From Desulfosporosinus sp. (lineage in GTDB: Bacteria > Bacillota > Desulfitobacteriia > Desulfitobacteriales > Desulfitobacteriaceae), in contig JARLHV010000008.1 in the NCBI GenBank assembly GCA_031292055.1, forward strand, positions 38,257 through 102,256: 64,000 nt of DNA, in the 5' to 3' direction. Shown here in pieces: positions 27,531 through 38,412 of this stretch. Numbering within the stretch: the first letter of the stretch is position 1; each line of letters begins with the position of its first letter. Position numbers and translations under genes: made by a program. The notes under the pieces were generated by a model. It had not been told where the DNA came from, made no database searches, and worked only from the letters and a program-made list of their open reading frames with translations.

Positions 27531-28415
27531 GTGATTTACCTCTTTGCATTTCTAGCGGTTGTATTTTTAGTTTTATCCATCTCACCAAGAGAAAAATCCA
27601 TAGTTAGTCGGTTAAAGAAAATTATGGGGGAAGCTAAGGCAATTGAACATGGACGATCATTTAGAGAACGAGTCATTTCGCCTATCATACATTCTATAGT
27701 TAATAGAGCAGCAAAAGTAGCACCTCGCGGCCATGACGAGAAAATTATCGCTCAGTTAATCCTAGCAAATATTGATAATAATTGGTCCATAACTGAGTGG
27801 CAAGGACTGAAATATGGAATTGCCCTGGGTGGAGGCTTTATAGCCCTGATCATAGCTGCAATTGCCCCTGTTTCTCTCATTTTGCGCTTGGAAATTGTGA
27901 TCCTCGGTTTTCTTTTTAGCTATCTGGCCCCCAGTATTTGGCTCAAACATAAAGGGAAAGTCAGAATGACTGAAATAACCGAGACTCTGCCGGATGTTCT
28001 GGATCTCCTGACTATTAGTGTCGAGGCTGGTTTAGGGTTTGATACAGCGCTGATGAAAGTCGTGGAAAAAGGGAAAGGAATTCTCGTTGTGGAATTTCTG
28101 CGGGTGTTACATGAAATAAAAATGGGTAAACCCAGACGGGATTCTCTTCGTGATTTAGCCAAGCGAAATCCGACTGATGATGTAAAAACTTGGGTAGCAG
28201 CATTGGTACAAGCTGATCAATTGGGCATTTCTATGGGAGGAGTGATGCGTAATCAGTCCAAGGAGATTCGCACGAGACGACGCCAGCGCATTGAGGAAAA
28301 AGCTCAAAAAGCGCCAGTTAAAGTAATGCTCCCCTTGGTGTTTTTTATATTCCCTTGTGTGTTTATTGTAGTTTTAGGGCCAGCAGTCATTCAGATCATC
28401 ACAATGTTTAAATAG
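27531..28415 (+). CDS. tadC: Tad pilus inner-membrane protein TadC-like (T2SSF)
   Basis: ITETLPDVLDLLTISVEAGLGFDTALMKVVEKGKGILVVEFLRVLHEIKMGKPRRDSLRDLAKRNPTDDVKTWVAALVQADQLGISMGGVMRNQSKEIRTRRRQRIEEKAQKAPVKVMLPL. Confidence 0.92.
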   Translation: MIYLFAFLAVVFLVLSISPREKSIVSRLKKIMGEAKAIEHGRSFRERVISPIIHSIVNRAAKVAPRGHDEKIIAQLILANIDNNWSITEWQGLKYGIALGGGFIALIIAAIAPVSLILRLEIVILGFLFSYLAPSIWLKHKGKVRMTEITETLPDVLDLLTISVEAGLGFDTALMKVVEKGKGILVVEFLRVLHEIKMGKPRRDSLRDLAKRNPTDDVKTWVAALVQADQLGISMGGVMRNQSKEIRTRRRQRIEEKAQKAPVKVMLPLVFFIFPCVFIVVLGPAVIQIITMFK

Positions 28416-28467
28416 TAAGAAGCATTTAATAAAGGAAGATAGGTCTTTAAATGTGATGGAGGAATCT

Positions 28468-29814
28468 ATGTGGTCTAAGGAATGTTATTTGAAAGTATTT
28501 ACGTTTGGGATAATTATGTTTCTAACAGCCGGATTCTTTTATATGTCAGCAGGCCTCATGGGGCGAGGAAATGATGTGGCTTGGCATACGCTTAACGGTA
28601 TTCAAATGATTCAATCTCACCACATCATCCATACGGACGTTTTAACCTGGAAAACATTTGGCCATGCTTGGAGTAACCCAGAATGGCTCTTCGATGTTTT
28701 AGTGGGAGCAACCTATCTGAAATTTGGTTGGTTTGGGATACGTCTTTTGGTGGTCTTATTTGGGGAACTTTTAATGATAGTACTAGTTAGTTATGCTATA
28801 CCACGTCAAAAGAGATCAACAATCATAATCTTTAGTATCATAGTGGCTTTTAACCTTGTCCCCTACTATACAGCTCGTCCTCAAATTGTTTCATTTGTAA
28901 TGTTTGCATTATCGATTTATTTAATTGAAATCGCCCGTAGGGATGGTTGGGGAAAACTTCTATGGTTTATTCCTGCTTTTATTTTTTGGAATAATGCTCA
29001 TGGCTCGGCAATCCTTTTTCTAGGTCTTTTAGGTTTAGAGTGGTTCGAAGATCATAAAGTATGGCCGTATATTATGGGGTTTGTACTGCTACTTGCTGTG
29101 CGTCTCGGGAATCCATTTGAACTTGTTCATTTTGTGTATGGGCAACTAAGTCCAGTGACTCTTTCGATTTCGGAATTTCGGTCACCGGACTTTCATTCTC
29201 CACAGGCACTTCTCATGCTGAGTTATTTTGCAGTGTCCTGTCTGCTCGTTATCAGCAAGACGTCTCCCCGTGAAAAAGCATGGTTAATCTTGGGCTGGTT
29301 GGCTTATTTTATTTCTATACGTTTTGGTGCATACGCTGCGTTCTTAACATGGTTTATTGTCATGAAACATCTTGACTTAAAACCACTACGGTTTAATGTC
29401 ATGCCTATTTTAGCGACTTTTTTGGTTGTCTTGTTCATTTGCAAATCTCTGCTCTTTTGGCGATCCCCATTTTATGAACCTATTGAAAGTGGAGCAGCCC
29501 AATATTGCGTACAACATGGGATAAAAGATGTGGTCAACGAGTATGGCATTGGTGGAGTCTTGGAATGGTATGGACTTAAAACAATTGCAGATGGCAGAGG
29601 ACTGTGGGTTGGGGAAAAATGGTTTTCTGTTTCGGTTTACTTTGATACAGAAAGCGGGAAATATCCTATGAAAAAATTTTTAGAAGAAGAAGCTCCCAGT
29701 ATTAAGGCCGTTATCTGGTTAGACAATACTCCCGTAGCTCTACAAATGAATCTCCTACAGGAATGGAATAAGGTTTATGATAATGCCTCGGTGTCAGTTT
29801 GGACAAAATCGTAA
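28468..29814 (+). CDS. Multi-pass membrane protein, GT-C-like (unassigned)
   Basis: Polytopic protein with periplasmic-facing WHTLNGIQMIQSHHIIHTDVLTWKTFGHAWSNPEWLFDVL; start of the glycan island. Confidence 0.6.
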   Translation: MWSKECYLKVFTFGIIMFLTAGFFYMSAGLMGRGNDVAWHTLNGIQMIQSHHIIHTDVLTWKTFGHAWSNPEWLFDVLVGATYLKFGWFGIRLLVVLFGELLMIVLVSYAIPRQKRSTIIIFSIIVAFNLVPYYTARPQIVSFVMFALSIYLIEIARRDGWGKLLWFIPAFIFWNNAHGSAILFLGLLGLEWFEDHKVWPYIMGFVLLLAVRLGNPFELVHFVYGQLSPVTLSISEFRSPDFHSPQALLMLSYFAVSCLLVISKTSPREKAWLILGWLAYFISIRFGAYAAFLTWFIVMKHLDLKPLRFNVMPILATFLVVLFICKSLLFWRSPFYEPIESGAAQYCVQHGIKDVVNEYGIGGVLEWYGLKTIADGRGLWVGEKWFSVSVYFDTESGKYPMKKFLEEEAPSIKAVIWLDNTPVALQMNLLQEWNKVYDNASVSVWTKS

Positions 29815-29839
29815 ACCACGTTAATGGTTGTATAAGAAG

Positions 29840-30145
29840 ATGACAAAGTGGGTGTCAATTCTGGAAATTTTAAGATTTTCCCTCGTTGGTGGGTTGTCTT
29901 TCTTATTCGATTTTTTAACTTTGATAATTTGTAAACAATATGTTATACCACCGATGAATGGGTTCGGACTCTATTTTGCCACGAGTATGGGTTTGATAAT
30001 TACTGAGCTTGGTATGTATCTTGGAGTTCGTATTTTTATGTTAAATTATTTGTTTGCGAAAGTTTTGGTCACCGGAGTCGTTTTATTCTGGAATTCTACA
30101 ATCCGTAAAATATTTATTTTTAATACAGCGGAGGTCACTTGGTGA
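29840..30145 (+). CDS. GtrA-like membrane protein
   Basis: [29 protein letters not shown] with four predicted TM segments. Confidence 0.75.
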   Translation: MTKWVSILEILRFSLVGGLSFLFDFLTLIICKQYVIPPMNGFGLYFATSMGLIITELGMYLGVRIFMLNYLFAKVLVTGVVLFWNSTIRKIFIFNTAEVTW

Positions 30146-31569
30146 GAACTGCTATAATTGTCGGAGCAGGGCCGGCCGGATTAACGGCTGCCTACAAATT
30201 TCTAAAAACTACTGATATACATCCCATCATTATCGAAGCAAGCGGATGCGTGGGCGGAATTTCACAAACCGTAAATTACAAGGGTAATCGTATGGATTTA
30301 GGAGGTCATCGGTTTTTCTCGAAAGATGGCACCATCGTGAAAATGTGGACAGATTTATTGCCTGTCTGTGATCCTGAGAAAGACGATAAAGCTATGATGA
30401 TCCGAACCAGAGTCTCGCGGATCCTTTATTTGAGAAAATTTTTTGCTTATCCGATTTCAATCAAACCAGAAACATTTTTTAATATGGGCCTTTATCGCAC
30501 CCTAAGAGTGGGGATAAGCTATATTTCTTCAATCTTGCTTAAAAGAAACGAAAAGTCGCTTGAAGATTTTATGGTTAATCGCTTTGGAACTTATCTTTAT
30601 AAAATGTTTTTCGAAAACTACACAGAAAAGGTTTGGGGTAAAAACCCTAAAGAAATTTCTGCGAGTTGGGGTGTGCAAAGGGTTAAAGGACTCTCCCTGT
30701 CAAAAGCGCTGCTTCATATTATTAAACCTTCCAAAGCGATTGAAACCTCTTTGATCGAACAATTTTTATACCCCAAACTAGGTCCAGGTCAATTATGGGA
30801 AACGATGGCTGCTGAAATTATTAAAATGGGTGGAGAAATCCGATATAACACAGAAGTAATGGGTGTTACTCAACAGGATGATCAGGTATCATCGCTGATT
30901 ATAAGAGAAGCCCAAGGAGATAGGTTGATGATCGGGGATATTTTCATTTCCTCTATGCCGATCAAAGATTTGATTTTAGGTATGAATGACGTTCCGTTAA
31001 CGGTTCGAAATATTGCGGCAGAGTTACCTTATCGAGATTTTATGACAGTAGGGCTTTTAGTGAAAAAAACCCCCTCGATGCTCCCTGACTGTTGGATTTA
31101 CATTCAAGATGATGACGTCAAAATCGGACGCTTACAGATCTTTAATAACTGGTCGCCCTATTTAGTCCAAGATCCTGTAAATACAGTATGGCTTGGACTA
31201 GAATATTTTTGCAGTGAAGGTGATGATTTATGGCAAATGTCAGATGAAGTGTTTATTGCTTTTGCTATAGAAGAGTTAATTAAACTGAATATGATCGCTA
31301 AGGAAGATGTGCTGGATAGTGTAAGATTGAAAGTTAAGAAAGCATATCCAGCTTATTTTGGGACTTATGAGCAGTTTGATCAAGTCAAATATTTTTTAAA
31401 CGGCATCAACAATTTGTATTGCATAGGTAGAAATGGACAACACAGGTACAACAATATGGATCACTCAATGCTGACGGCAATAAAAACAGTGGAACTAATT
31501 AAAAATAATGGTGATAAATCTACCATTTGGGATGTGAATACAGAGGATGTCTATCACGAAAAATGTTAA
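30142..31569 (+). CDS. NAD(P)/FAD-dependent oxidoreductase (UDP-galactopyranose mutase / protoporphyrinogen oxidase-like)
   Basis: [18 protein letters not shown]...[24 protein letters not shown]...[27 protein letters not shown]...[21 protein letters not shown]. Confidence 0.85.
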   Translation: MRTAIIVGAGPAGLTAAYKFLKTTDIHPIIIEASGCVGGISQTVNYKGNRMDLGGHRFFSKDGTIVKMWTDLLPVCDPEKDDKAMMIRTRVSRILYLRKFFAYPISIKPETFFNMGLYRTLRVGISYISSILLKRNEKSLEDFMVNRFGTYLYKMFFENYTEKVWGKNPKEISASWGVQRVKGLSLSKALLHIIKPSKAIETSLIEQFLYPKLGPGQLWETMAAEIIKMGGEIRYNTEVMGVTQQDDQVSSLIIREAQGDRLMIGDIFISSMPIKDLILGMNDVPLTVRNIAAELPYRDFMTVGLLVKKTPSMLPDCWIYIQDDDVKIGRLQIFNNWSPYLVQDPVNTVWLGLEYFCSEGDDLWQMSDEVFIAFAIEELIKLNMIAKEDVLDSVRLKVKKAYPAYFGTYEQFDQVKYFLNGINNLYCIGRNGQHRYNNMDHSMLTAIKTVELIKNNGDKSTIWDVNTEDVYHEKC

Positions 31570-33013
31570 GCAAAATTGGTTAGATGGGATTATTTTAAGC
31601 CTTTTCTCGCTTTGGATGATTGTGTTGCTTTTTCGGCATGAACCGTGGGTAGACGAAACACAAACCTTTTTACTCGTTCGAGATCTTTCCTTCGGCGATT
31701 TGTTCCGACAATTAAAATTCGAAGGGCATCCGCTTGCTTGGTATCTCCTGATTTTTCCGTTTATAAAACTGGGATTTCCTATTTTTATTCAAAATGTCCT
31801 CAGTACCCTTTTGGGGATAGGGTCGGCTTACATCATCCTCTATAAATCTCCGTTTGAGAGATTTATTAGGATTATTTTTTTAGTGTCTTCACCGGTGATG
31901 TTCCAGTTTACGGTGGTTGCCCGAAGTTATTCCATATTAACCTTCGTTTTGCTTTGTATCTTGGTTATTCATCCCAAAAGATATGAAAAGCGGTGGGTTA
32001 TACTCTACGCGTTGGGCCTGTTTATCCTCATTAACACTCATTTGTATGCCGCACTTATTGCGGGAGCATTTTTTAGTGCAGATCTTATAGAATTCATAGT
32101 TTATCAAAAGATTGACCCCTTTAAGAACAAACGAATCATTTTTGTGGGGATATCATTTCTCCTTGCCACGGTTTTATTATTTATTACTAATTATCCAGGT
32201 CAGTATTATCACGTCTATCAAAAAAATTATCTAGATATTTCTAATACTAGATTAAGTATTCAGGTTCTGTGGAAGCTGTTGTATACAATATTTTCAAATT
32301 CAATACCCTTTAGTAGTGCTATTTTTAATCGACTCCCTTCTATAGCATACTATATAATTCCCAGTGGTTTTTTTATGGGAGTTCTTCTACTGCTTATATT
32401 TCATAAAAATTCCAAGAATGCTGTCAGTTTCTATGTAACTAACATTATTCTCATTACAGTCTTATCTAGAATGATATATTACAATCAACATATGGGTGGA
32501 ATTCTCGTTTTAGTTTTATGGGCAACGGTTTGGCTAGCGCGTCCCATAGTTGCTACCAAGTTAACGCTGGTGCTCTTTAGTCTTGTTCTTGTGCTGTTAA
32601 GTAATAATTACGTTCTCGCAATCTATAGTTTAAATCATCCTTTTTCCGGAGCTAAAGCAGCCGCTAATTTTTTGATTGAAAATCATTTTGATGAACAAAA
32701 TATTTTAATAGTGACACCTAACGAGGAAGTGTCGGCTATTTTACCATTTATGCATAATATTAAACAAATTAAAGCTCCAGAGGGATTGATCTCTTATATT
32801 GATTGGCGTTATTTGAAAAATGAAACTCAAACGGATACTTCGAAAATTAAGTCAATCATCGGCAATGATACGACGCACTATAAGCATATTCTAATTCTTA
32901 TCGAAGATGGAACAGAAATAACAGGAAATTTTCCCTATCCGGAAATATATCCACCTCATAGTGGCCAAGAAAAAGCCATTTGTGAGAATTTTATAATATA
33001 TAAGCTTAAATAA
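31547..33013 (+). CDS. GT-C/GT39-like membrane glycosyltransferase
   Basis: [46 protein letters not shown] loop typical of ArnT/PMT-like enzymes, with about 10 TM segments. Confidence 0.7.
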   Translation: MSITKNVKQNWLDGIILSLFSLWMIVLLFRHEPWVDETQTFLLVRDLSFGDLFRQLKFEGHPLAWYLLIFPFIKLGFPIFIQNVLSTLLGIGSAYIILYKSPFERFIRIIFLVSSPVMFQFTVVARSYSILTFVLLCILVIHPKRYEKRWVILYALGLFILINTHLYAALIAGAFFSADLIEFIVYQKIDPFKNKRIIFVGISFLLATVLLFITNYPGQYYHVYQKNYLDISNTRLSIQVLWKLLYTIFSNSIPFSSAIFNRLPSIAYYIIPSGFFMGVLLLLIFHKNSKNAVSFYVTNIILITVLSRMIYYNQHMGGILVLVLWATVWLARPIVATKLTLVLFSLVLVLLSNNYVLAIYSLNHPFSGAKAAANFLIENHFDEQNILIVTPNEEVSAILPFMHNIKQIKAPEGLISYIDWRYLKNETQTDTSKIKSIIGNDTTHYKHILILIEDGTEITGNFPYPEIYPPHSGQEKAICENFIIYKLK

Positions 33014-33129
33014 AAATATAAAACTAAAAATGGGTAAGCAAAACACCCAATACAAACTATTCCGAATCCTGGATTTTAGTCGCTTAAGTATACGATATAA
33101 CTAGTAAAGGCTAAGAGGAGCATTAACCT

Positions 33130-34092
33130 ATGAAATTAATTTCAATCGTCACTCCCTGTTTTAACGAAGAAGAAAACGTTGAAGAACTATATAAACAGGT
33201 TAAAGTAATTTTCGAAAATTTATCAGAGTTCAGATACGAACATATTTTTATCGATAATGCTTCAGCTGATAACACCGTCCCAATCTTAAAACGCCTAGCT
33301 AAGGATGACCAAAACGTTAAAATAATTGTAAATGCTCGAAACTTTGGCCATATCCGATCCCCTTATTACGCTATGCTTCAAGCAAGTGGTGAAGCAGTGA
33401 TCCCAATAGTGGCAGATTTGCAAGATCCAACGGAGATGATTCCTAGTTTTATTAAAAAGTGGGAAGAAGGTTATAAGGTCGTTTTAGGGGTTAAGGTATC
33501 CAGTGGAGAATCTTTTTTAATGTTTAATATTCGGAAAATGTATTATAACTTTATTAACAGAGTATCGGAAATAGAGTTGACTAAAAACAATACAGGATTT
33601 GGACTTTATGATAAGAGAATTATCGAAATACTGAGAGAGGTTGATGATCCTTACCCTTATTTTAGAGGGCTTATTTCGGATATCGGGTTTGAAAGTTTCA
33701 AAATCGAATACAAACAGCCAGCCCGTAAGCGCGGATTAACAAAAAATAACTTTTATACACTTTACGATATCGCTATGCTGGGTATTACGAATCACTCTAA
33801 ACTTCCTTTGCGCTTAGCTGCTATGTCAGGTTTTTTACTCTCAGCTTTAAGTCTTCTAATTGCGATGGTCTATTTAATCTATAAAATTCTTTATTGGAAT
33901 AGTTTTTCGCTTGGTATAGCACCTGTGGTTATAGGTATCTTTTTCTTCTCTTCAGTACAACTTTTCTTTACTGGAATTATTGGCGAATATATTGGCTCGA
34001 TTCATACTCAGGTATTAAAAAGGCCCTTAGTCATCGAACGAGAAAGAATAAATTTTGAAATTCAGCAGGATCGTGCGAAAGGAAATCAGTAA
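33130..34092 (+). CDS. GT2 glycosyltransferase, polyprenyl-phosphate sugar synthase-like with two C-terminal TMs
   Basis: ISIVTPCFNEEENVEELYKQV...IDNASADNT...VADLQDPTEMI...GLTKNNFYTLYDIAMLGI. Confidence 0.9.
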   Translation: MKLISIVTPCFNEEENVEELYKQVKVIFENLSEFRYEHIFIDNASADNTVPILKRLAKDDQNVKIIVNARNFGHIRSPYYAMLQASGEAVIPIVADLQDPTEMIPSFIKKWEEGYKVVLGVKVSSGESFLMFNIRKMYYNFINRVSEIELTKNNTGFGLYDKRIIEILREVDDPYPYFRGLISDIGFESFKIEYKQPARKRGLTKNNFYTLYDIAMLGITNHSKLPLRLAAMSGFLLSALSLLIAMVYLIYKILYWNSFSLGIAPVVIGIFFFSSVQLFFTGIIGEYIGSIHTQVLKRPLVIERERINFEIQQDRAKGNQ

Positions 34093-34172
34093 CAAAGTGA
34101 TTTGGCAATTCTCACACCATCTTTTTAACTGACAACTGTTGAGATTAATCACATAAATTCGGAGGGTTTAAA

Positions 34173-34943
34173 TTGAAAGTAGTCATTCTTGCAGGCGGTT
34201 TAGGTACCAGAATATCAGAAGAAACTCACCTTAAACCAAAACCGATGGTTGAGATAGGCGGTAGGCCCATTCTCTGGCACATCATGAAAATCTATAGTCA
34301 CTTTGGCTTTAACGACTTTGTTATTTGCCTGGGGTATATGGGATATAGTATTAAGGAGTATTTCCATAATTATTTTCTTCATAACTGTGACGTTACGTTC
34401 GATGTGCGTACACAGAGTATGGAAATCCACCACAACCAAATTGAGCCATGGCGTGTGACCCTCGTAGAAACAGGAATGGCTACAATGACCGGTGGGCGAG
34501 TGAAGCGGATTCAGAAATACGTGGGTAATGAGCCGTTTATGCTGACTTACGGGGATGGAGTGGCTAACGTTAATATCACGGAGTTGGTTGACTTTCATTT
34601 TAAACATGGCAAATTTGCCACAGTAACGGCTGTGCAACCTCTTGGTCGATTTGGTGCTCTGCAAATAGATGAGGGAAACGAAGTCAGTTCTTTTCAAGAA
34701 AAACCAGTTGGAAACGAAGCATGGATCAATGGCGGGTTCTTTGTTCTCCAGCCGGATGTTTTCGATTATATCGCAGGAGAGAAAACACTTTTTGAACGTG
34801 AGCCGCTGCAGAACTTAGCCCAGGACTGTCAGTTGCGAGCCTTCAGACACACGGGCTTTTGGCAGCCTATGGATACACTGCGTGAAAAAAATCTGCTGGA
34901 AGATTTATGGCAGAATGGGCAAGCACCATGGAAGGTGTGGTAG
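34173..34943 (+). CDS. rfbF: Glucose-1-phosphate cytidylyltransferase
   Basis: MKVVILAGGLGTRISEETHLKPKPMVEIGGRPILWHIMKIYSHFGFNDFVICLGYMGYSIKEYF...TYGDGVANV...NGGFFVLQPDVFDYI. Confidence 0.97.
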   Translation: MKVVILAGGLGTRISEETHLKPKPMVEIGGRPILWHIMKIYSHFGFNDFVICLGYMGYSIKEYFHNYFLHNCDVTFDVRTQSMEIHHNQIEPWRVTLVETGMATMTGGRVKRIQKYVGNEPFMLTYGDGVANVNITELVDFHFKHGKFATVTAVQPLGRFGALQIDEGNEVSSFQEKPVGNEAWINGGFFVLQPDVFDYIAGEKTLFEREPLQNLAQDCQLRAFRHTGFWQPMDTLREKNLLEDLWQNGQAPWKVW

Positions 34944-34947
34944 TTTT

Positions 34948-36072
34948 ATGAGGGGAATTCAGCAGTCGAAAATGGCGAGGTTTTATCAGGGCAAGCGGGT
35001 GTTCGTGACCGGTCATACGGGTTTCAAAGGATCTTGGCTGACGCTGTGGCTTCACCTCATGGGAGCGGAGGTGCATGGTTATGCATTAGAACCTCTGAGT
35101 GAGCCCAGTCTTTTTAAGGTACTTGAACTCCAACAAAAAATTACGCACGTCGTAGGAGACATCCGAGATTATGACAAACTTAAGGGGCTGATCAAGCGTT
35201 TTCAGCCAGAGATCATCTTCCATCTGGCGGCTCAGCCTTTGGTGCGTCTCTCCTATGCCGAGCCCAGGATGACCTATGAAACCAATGTCATGGGTACGGT
35301 CAATGTTCTGGAAGCTGCACGTTCGACGCCGAGCACACGGGTGCTCGTGAACATTACCAGCGATAAATGTTATGAAAATAAAGAATGGGATTACGCCTAC
35401 CGGGAAAATGATCCTTTAGGTGGGTATGATCCTTATAGCTCAAGCAAAGGATGTGCCGAGCTGGTCGCCGCCGCCTATCGAAGTTCCTACTTCACTTCTG
35501 AATCTGGATTGCGTCTGGCCTCCGTGCGGGCGGGTAATGTGATCGGAGGAGGGGATTGGGCGGTTGACCGAATCATCCCGGACATTGTGCGTACCTTGGT
35601 GCTGGACAAGCCCGTCCAAGTGCGCAATCCGGATGCCGTGCGGCCTTGGCAGTACGTCTTGGAACCGTTATCAGGCTACCTGTGGCTGGCCTATCAGCTT
35701 TGGCAGGTGGGTGTGGTATATGATGGAGCTTGGAACTTCGGTCCTCCGTCACGCAGCAATATTCCAGTGCGACAGGTCGTCGACCAAGCTCTTAGGACTT
35801 GGGGCCGAGGAGAATGGACGGATGCCGAATGTTCCGGGCTTAAACTTCACGAAGCTGGGGTTCTGAAGTTGGATTGTAGTAAAGCCAACAACCTCCTGCA
35901 TTGGGAACCGGTTCTCGATGTGGAAGAAACGATTGTCCGGACCGTTCGTTGGTATTTCGATTACTATCATGGTCATGATCCCAAAGGTATGTGGGCAAGA
36001 ACCGTGGCAGAGATTCAGTTCTATGCGGAAAGAGCGCGTACTAAGACGATTTCTTGGGCTGGGGTTGAGTGA
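34948..36072 (+). CDS. rfbG: CDP-glucose 4,6-dehydratase
   Basis: FYQGKRVFVTGHTGFKGSWLTLWLHLMGAEVHGYALEP...DIRDYDKL...NITSDKCYENKEWDYAYRENDPLGGYDPYSSSKGCAEL. Confidence 0.97.
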   Translation: MRGIQQSKMARFYQGKRVFVTGHTGFKGSWLTLWLHLMGAEVHGYALEPLSEPSLFKVLELQQKITHVVGDIRDYDKLKGLIKRFQPEIIFHLAAQPLVRLSYAEPRMTYETNVMGTVNVLEAARSTPSTRVLVNITSDKCYENKEWDYAYRENDPLGGYDPYSSSKGCAELVAAAYRSSYFTSESGLRLASVRAGNVIGGGDWAVDRIIPDIVRTLVLDKPVQVRNPDAVRPWQYVLEPLSGYLWLAYQLWQVGVVYDGAWNFGPPSRSNIPVRQVVDQALRTWGRGEWTDAECSGLKLHEAGVLKLDCSKANNLLHWEPVLDVEETIVRTVRWYFDYYHGHDPKGMWARTVAEIQFYAERARTKTISWAGVE

Positions 36073-36084
36073 GGGGGGAAAGGA

Positions 36085-37422
36085 ATGAGCATGGAGAAAC
36101 AGAACGCATTGCGCCAAGAGATTTTGCTTAAAGTACGGGAATATTATAAGGTGCAATCCCAGGATAAGGCTGGTTTTGTTCCGGAAAAATCTAGGATTCC
36201 TTATGCTGGGCGAGTATTTGATGCCGAAGAGATGGTGAACCTTGTTGATGCCTCACTGGAATTTTGGCTGACATATGGCAGGTATTCTGAGGAGTTTGAG
36301 CGAAGGTTGGCAGATTTTTTAGGGGTAAAGTATTGCTATCTGGTTAATTCAGGCTCATCAGCCAATCTTCTGGCCTTCATGGCGTTAACCTCAGATTTAC
36401 TTGGTGAGCGTAAGCTTGAACGAGGAGATGAGGTGATCACAGTAGCGGCCGGATTTCCGACTACGGTGGCTCCTATCATTCAATATGGGGCAGTTCCGGT
36501 CTTTGTGGATGTGAAGTTAGCCACGGCAAATATCGATGTTTCACAACTCGAGCTAGCTTTGAGTTCCCGGACTAAGGCCGTCATGCTGGCGCATACTTTA
36601 GGAAATGCGTTTGAGCTCAGGGCGGTGAAGGCCTTTTGTCAGAAACATGACCTTTGGTTGATCGAGGATAACTGTGATGCTTTAGGTTCAAAGTATGATG
36701 GACGTTATACGGGAACCTTCGGTGACATGGCTACCAGTAGTTTCTATCCGCCTCATCATATGACCATGGGAGAGGGCGGAGCAGTTTATACCAGTGACCC
36801 GCTCTTAGCAAAAATATTACTATCCATGCGGGATTGGGGAAGGGATTGTCGTTGTCCATCCGGTCAGGATAATATTTGTGGGCAACGGTTTGATCGCCAA
36901 TTTGGGGATCTACCACTGGGCTATGACCATAAATATGTCTATTCCCACTTTGGATATAACCTGAAGGCCACTGATATGCAAGCAGCAATTGGGTGTGCAC
37001 AGTTGGATAAGTTGCCAAGGTTTATCGAGGCGAGGAATAGAAATTGGGCGATCCTGCGCCAGGGCTTGTCCGACTTAGAAGATAAGTTTATTTTACCTGA
37101 GGCAACGGAGTATTCTGAACCGAGCTGGTTTGGCTTTATGTTGATCGTTCGTCCAGAAATATCTGTCACAAGAACTGACCTTGTCCGCCACTTGGAGGAG
37201 AAAGGAATCCAAACACGCATGCTTTTTGCTGGGAATCTTGTCAAGCATCCTTGTTTCGATACTCTTAGGAAGAGCGAAGTCGGTTATAGGGGCATCGGGA
37301 TTCTAGAAAAGACAGATCGACTCATGAAGGATGCGTTTTGGGTGGGGGTTTATCCAGGACTTAGCCAAGAAACTTTGGCCTATACGATGGATACATTGCG
37401 GGGACTTGCTCGATCCTTTTAA
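36085..37422 (+). CDS. rfbH: CDP-4-dehydro-6-deoxyglucose 3-dehydratase (E1, [2Fe-2S]/PMP)
   Basis: [20 protein letters not shown] (His in place of PLP-Lys) and [20 protein letters not shown] Fe-S cysteines. Confidence 0.97.
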   Translation: MSMEKQNALRQEILLKVREYYKVQSQDKAGFVPEKSRIPYAGRVFDAEEMVNLVDASLEFWLTYGRYSEEFERRLADFLGVKYCYLVNSGSSANLLAFMALTSDLLGERKLERGDEVITVAAGFPTTVAPIIQYGAVPVFVDVKLATANIDVSQLELALSSRTKAVMLAHTLGNAFELRAVKAFCQKHDLWLIEDNCDALGSKYDGRYTGTFGDMATSSFYPPHHMTMGEGGAVYTSDPLLAKILLSMRDWGRDCRCPSGQDNICGQRFDRQFGDLPLGYDHKYVYSHFGYNLKATDMQAAIGCAQLDKLPRFIEARNRNWAILRQGLSDLEDKFILPEATEYSEPSWFGFMLIVRPEISVTRTDLVRHLEEKGIQTRMLFAGNLVKHPCFDTLRKSEVGYRGIGILEKTDRLMKDAFWVGVYPGLSQETLAYTMDTLRGLARSF

Positions 37423-37468
37423 GCGAAAGGTAATCTGGAGAAAGTACAGGGTAATGCGGAGGAACAAA

Positions 37469-38347
37469 ATGAAAATATTGGTGACTGGGGCCGGTGGCTT
37501 TATAGGAAGGAACATTGTTGAATATCTCTCCTCAAGAAATCACAGTGTATTATCCCCGACTCATCATGAACTTGACTTAATGGATGAACATTCGGTTAGC
37601 GAATACATTGCCCGTCAAAGTATTGATGTAATCATTCATGGAGCAATCAAACCTGCCCAAAGGACAGTCGTCGATCGTTCTCAGATCCTTTATCATAATA
37701 CTAAGATGTTCTTCAATATTGTTCGCAATTCTAACTGCTTTAATAAGCTTTTATTTCTGAGCTCAGGAGCTGTCTACGACATGGAACATTATGTTTCTAA
37801 AATGCCTGAAACGTATTTTGATACCTTTGTTCCAAAGGATGAATATGGTTTTTCGAAATATTTGAGCGCCAAGTATATCGAACAAGTAAAAAATATCACA
37901 GAGCTTCGAATTTTTGGGGTTTTCGGTAAATATGAAGAATACGCTATTCGTTTTATATCCAATGTTATATGCAAAGTAATATTTGATCTGCCTATCACGA
38001 TCAAACAAAACCGTCAATTTGACTATCTTTATATTTCTGATTTTGGGCAAATCCTTGATTATTTTATTTATGAAGACGCAAAATACTGTGCCTATAATGT
38101 TACGCCTGATCAAGCAGTTGATCTATATTCATTAGCGGAAAAAGTGCTCGATATAGCTGGTAAGAAGTTGCCAATAATAATCAATAAACCTGGCATTGCC
38201 ATGGAATACAGTGGGAATAATCAAAGATTACATCAGGAAATTGACCTTGTTTTTACACCCCTTGATGACGCTATAAAGGAGCTATACTCATGGTATTCAA
38301 CAAACTTTCATTTGATTAATAAAAGTTTGTTGTTAACAGACGCTTAG
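37469..38347 (+). CDS. NAD-dependent epimerase/dehydratase (extended SDR), possible CDP-sugar C4/side-chain reductase
   Basis: MKILVTGAGGFIGRNIVEYLSSRNHSV...LFLSSGAVYD...YGFSKYLSAKYIEQ. Confidence 0.85.
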   Translation: MKILVTGAGGFIGRNIVEYLSSRNHSVLSPTHHELDLMDEHSVSEYIARQSIDVIIHGAIKPAQRTVVDRSQILYHNTKMFFNIVRNSNCFNKLLFLSSGAVYDMEHYVSKMPETYFDTFVPKDEYGFSKYLSAKYIEQVKNITELRIFGVFGKYEEYAIRFISNVICKVIFDLPITIKQNRQFDYLYISDFGQILDYFIYEDAKYCAYNVTPDQAVDLYSLAEKVLDIAGKKLPIIINKPGIAMEYSGNNQRLHQEIDLVFTPLDDAIKELYSWYSTNFHLINKSLLLTDA

Positions 38348-38412
38348 ACTTATTACTGATGAACCTATAGTTACTTTCAGTTTAGAAATACTATTGAAAA
38401 GGAAATAACGCA

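Noticed and set aside
34215-34697. 160-aa minus-strand ORF opposite rfbF
   Set aside because: Antisense to a clear glucose-1-phosphate cytidylyltransferase; composition typical of a shadow ORF.
35749-36156. 135-aa minus-strand ORF spanning the rfbG/rfbH junction
   Set aside because: Antisense to two strongly supported CDSs; no domain signature.
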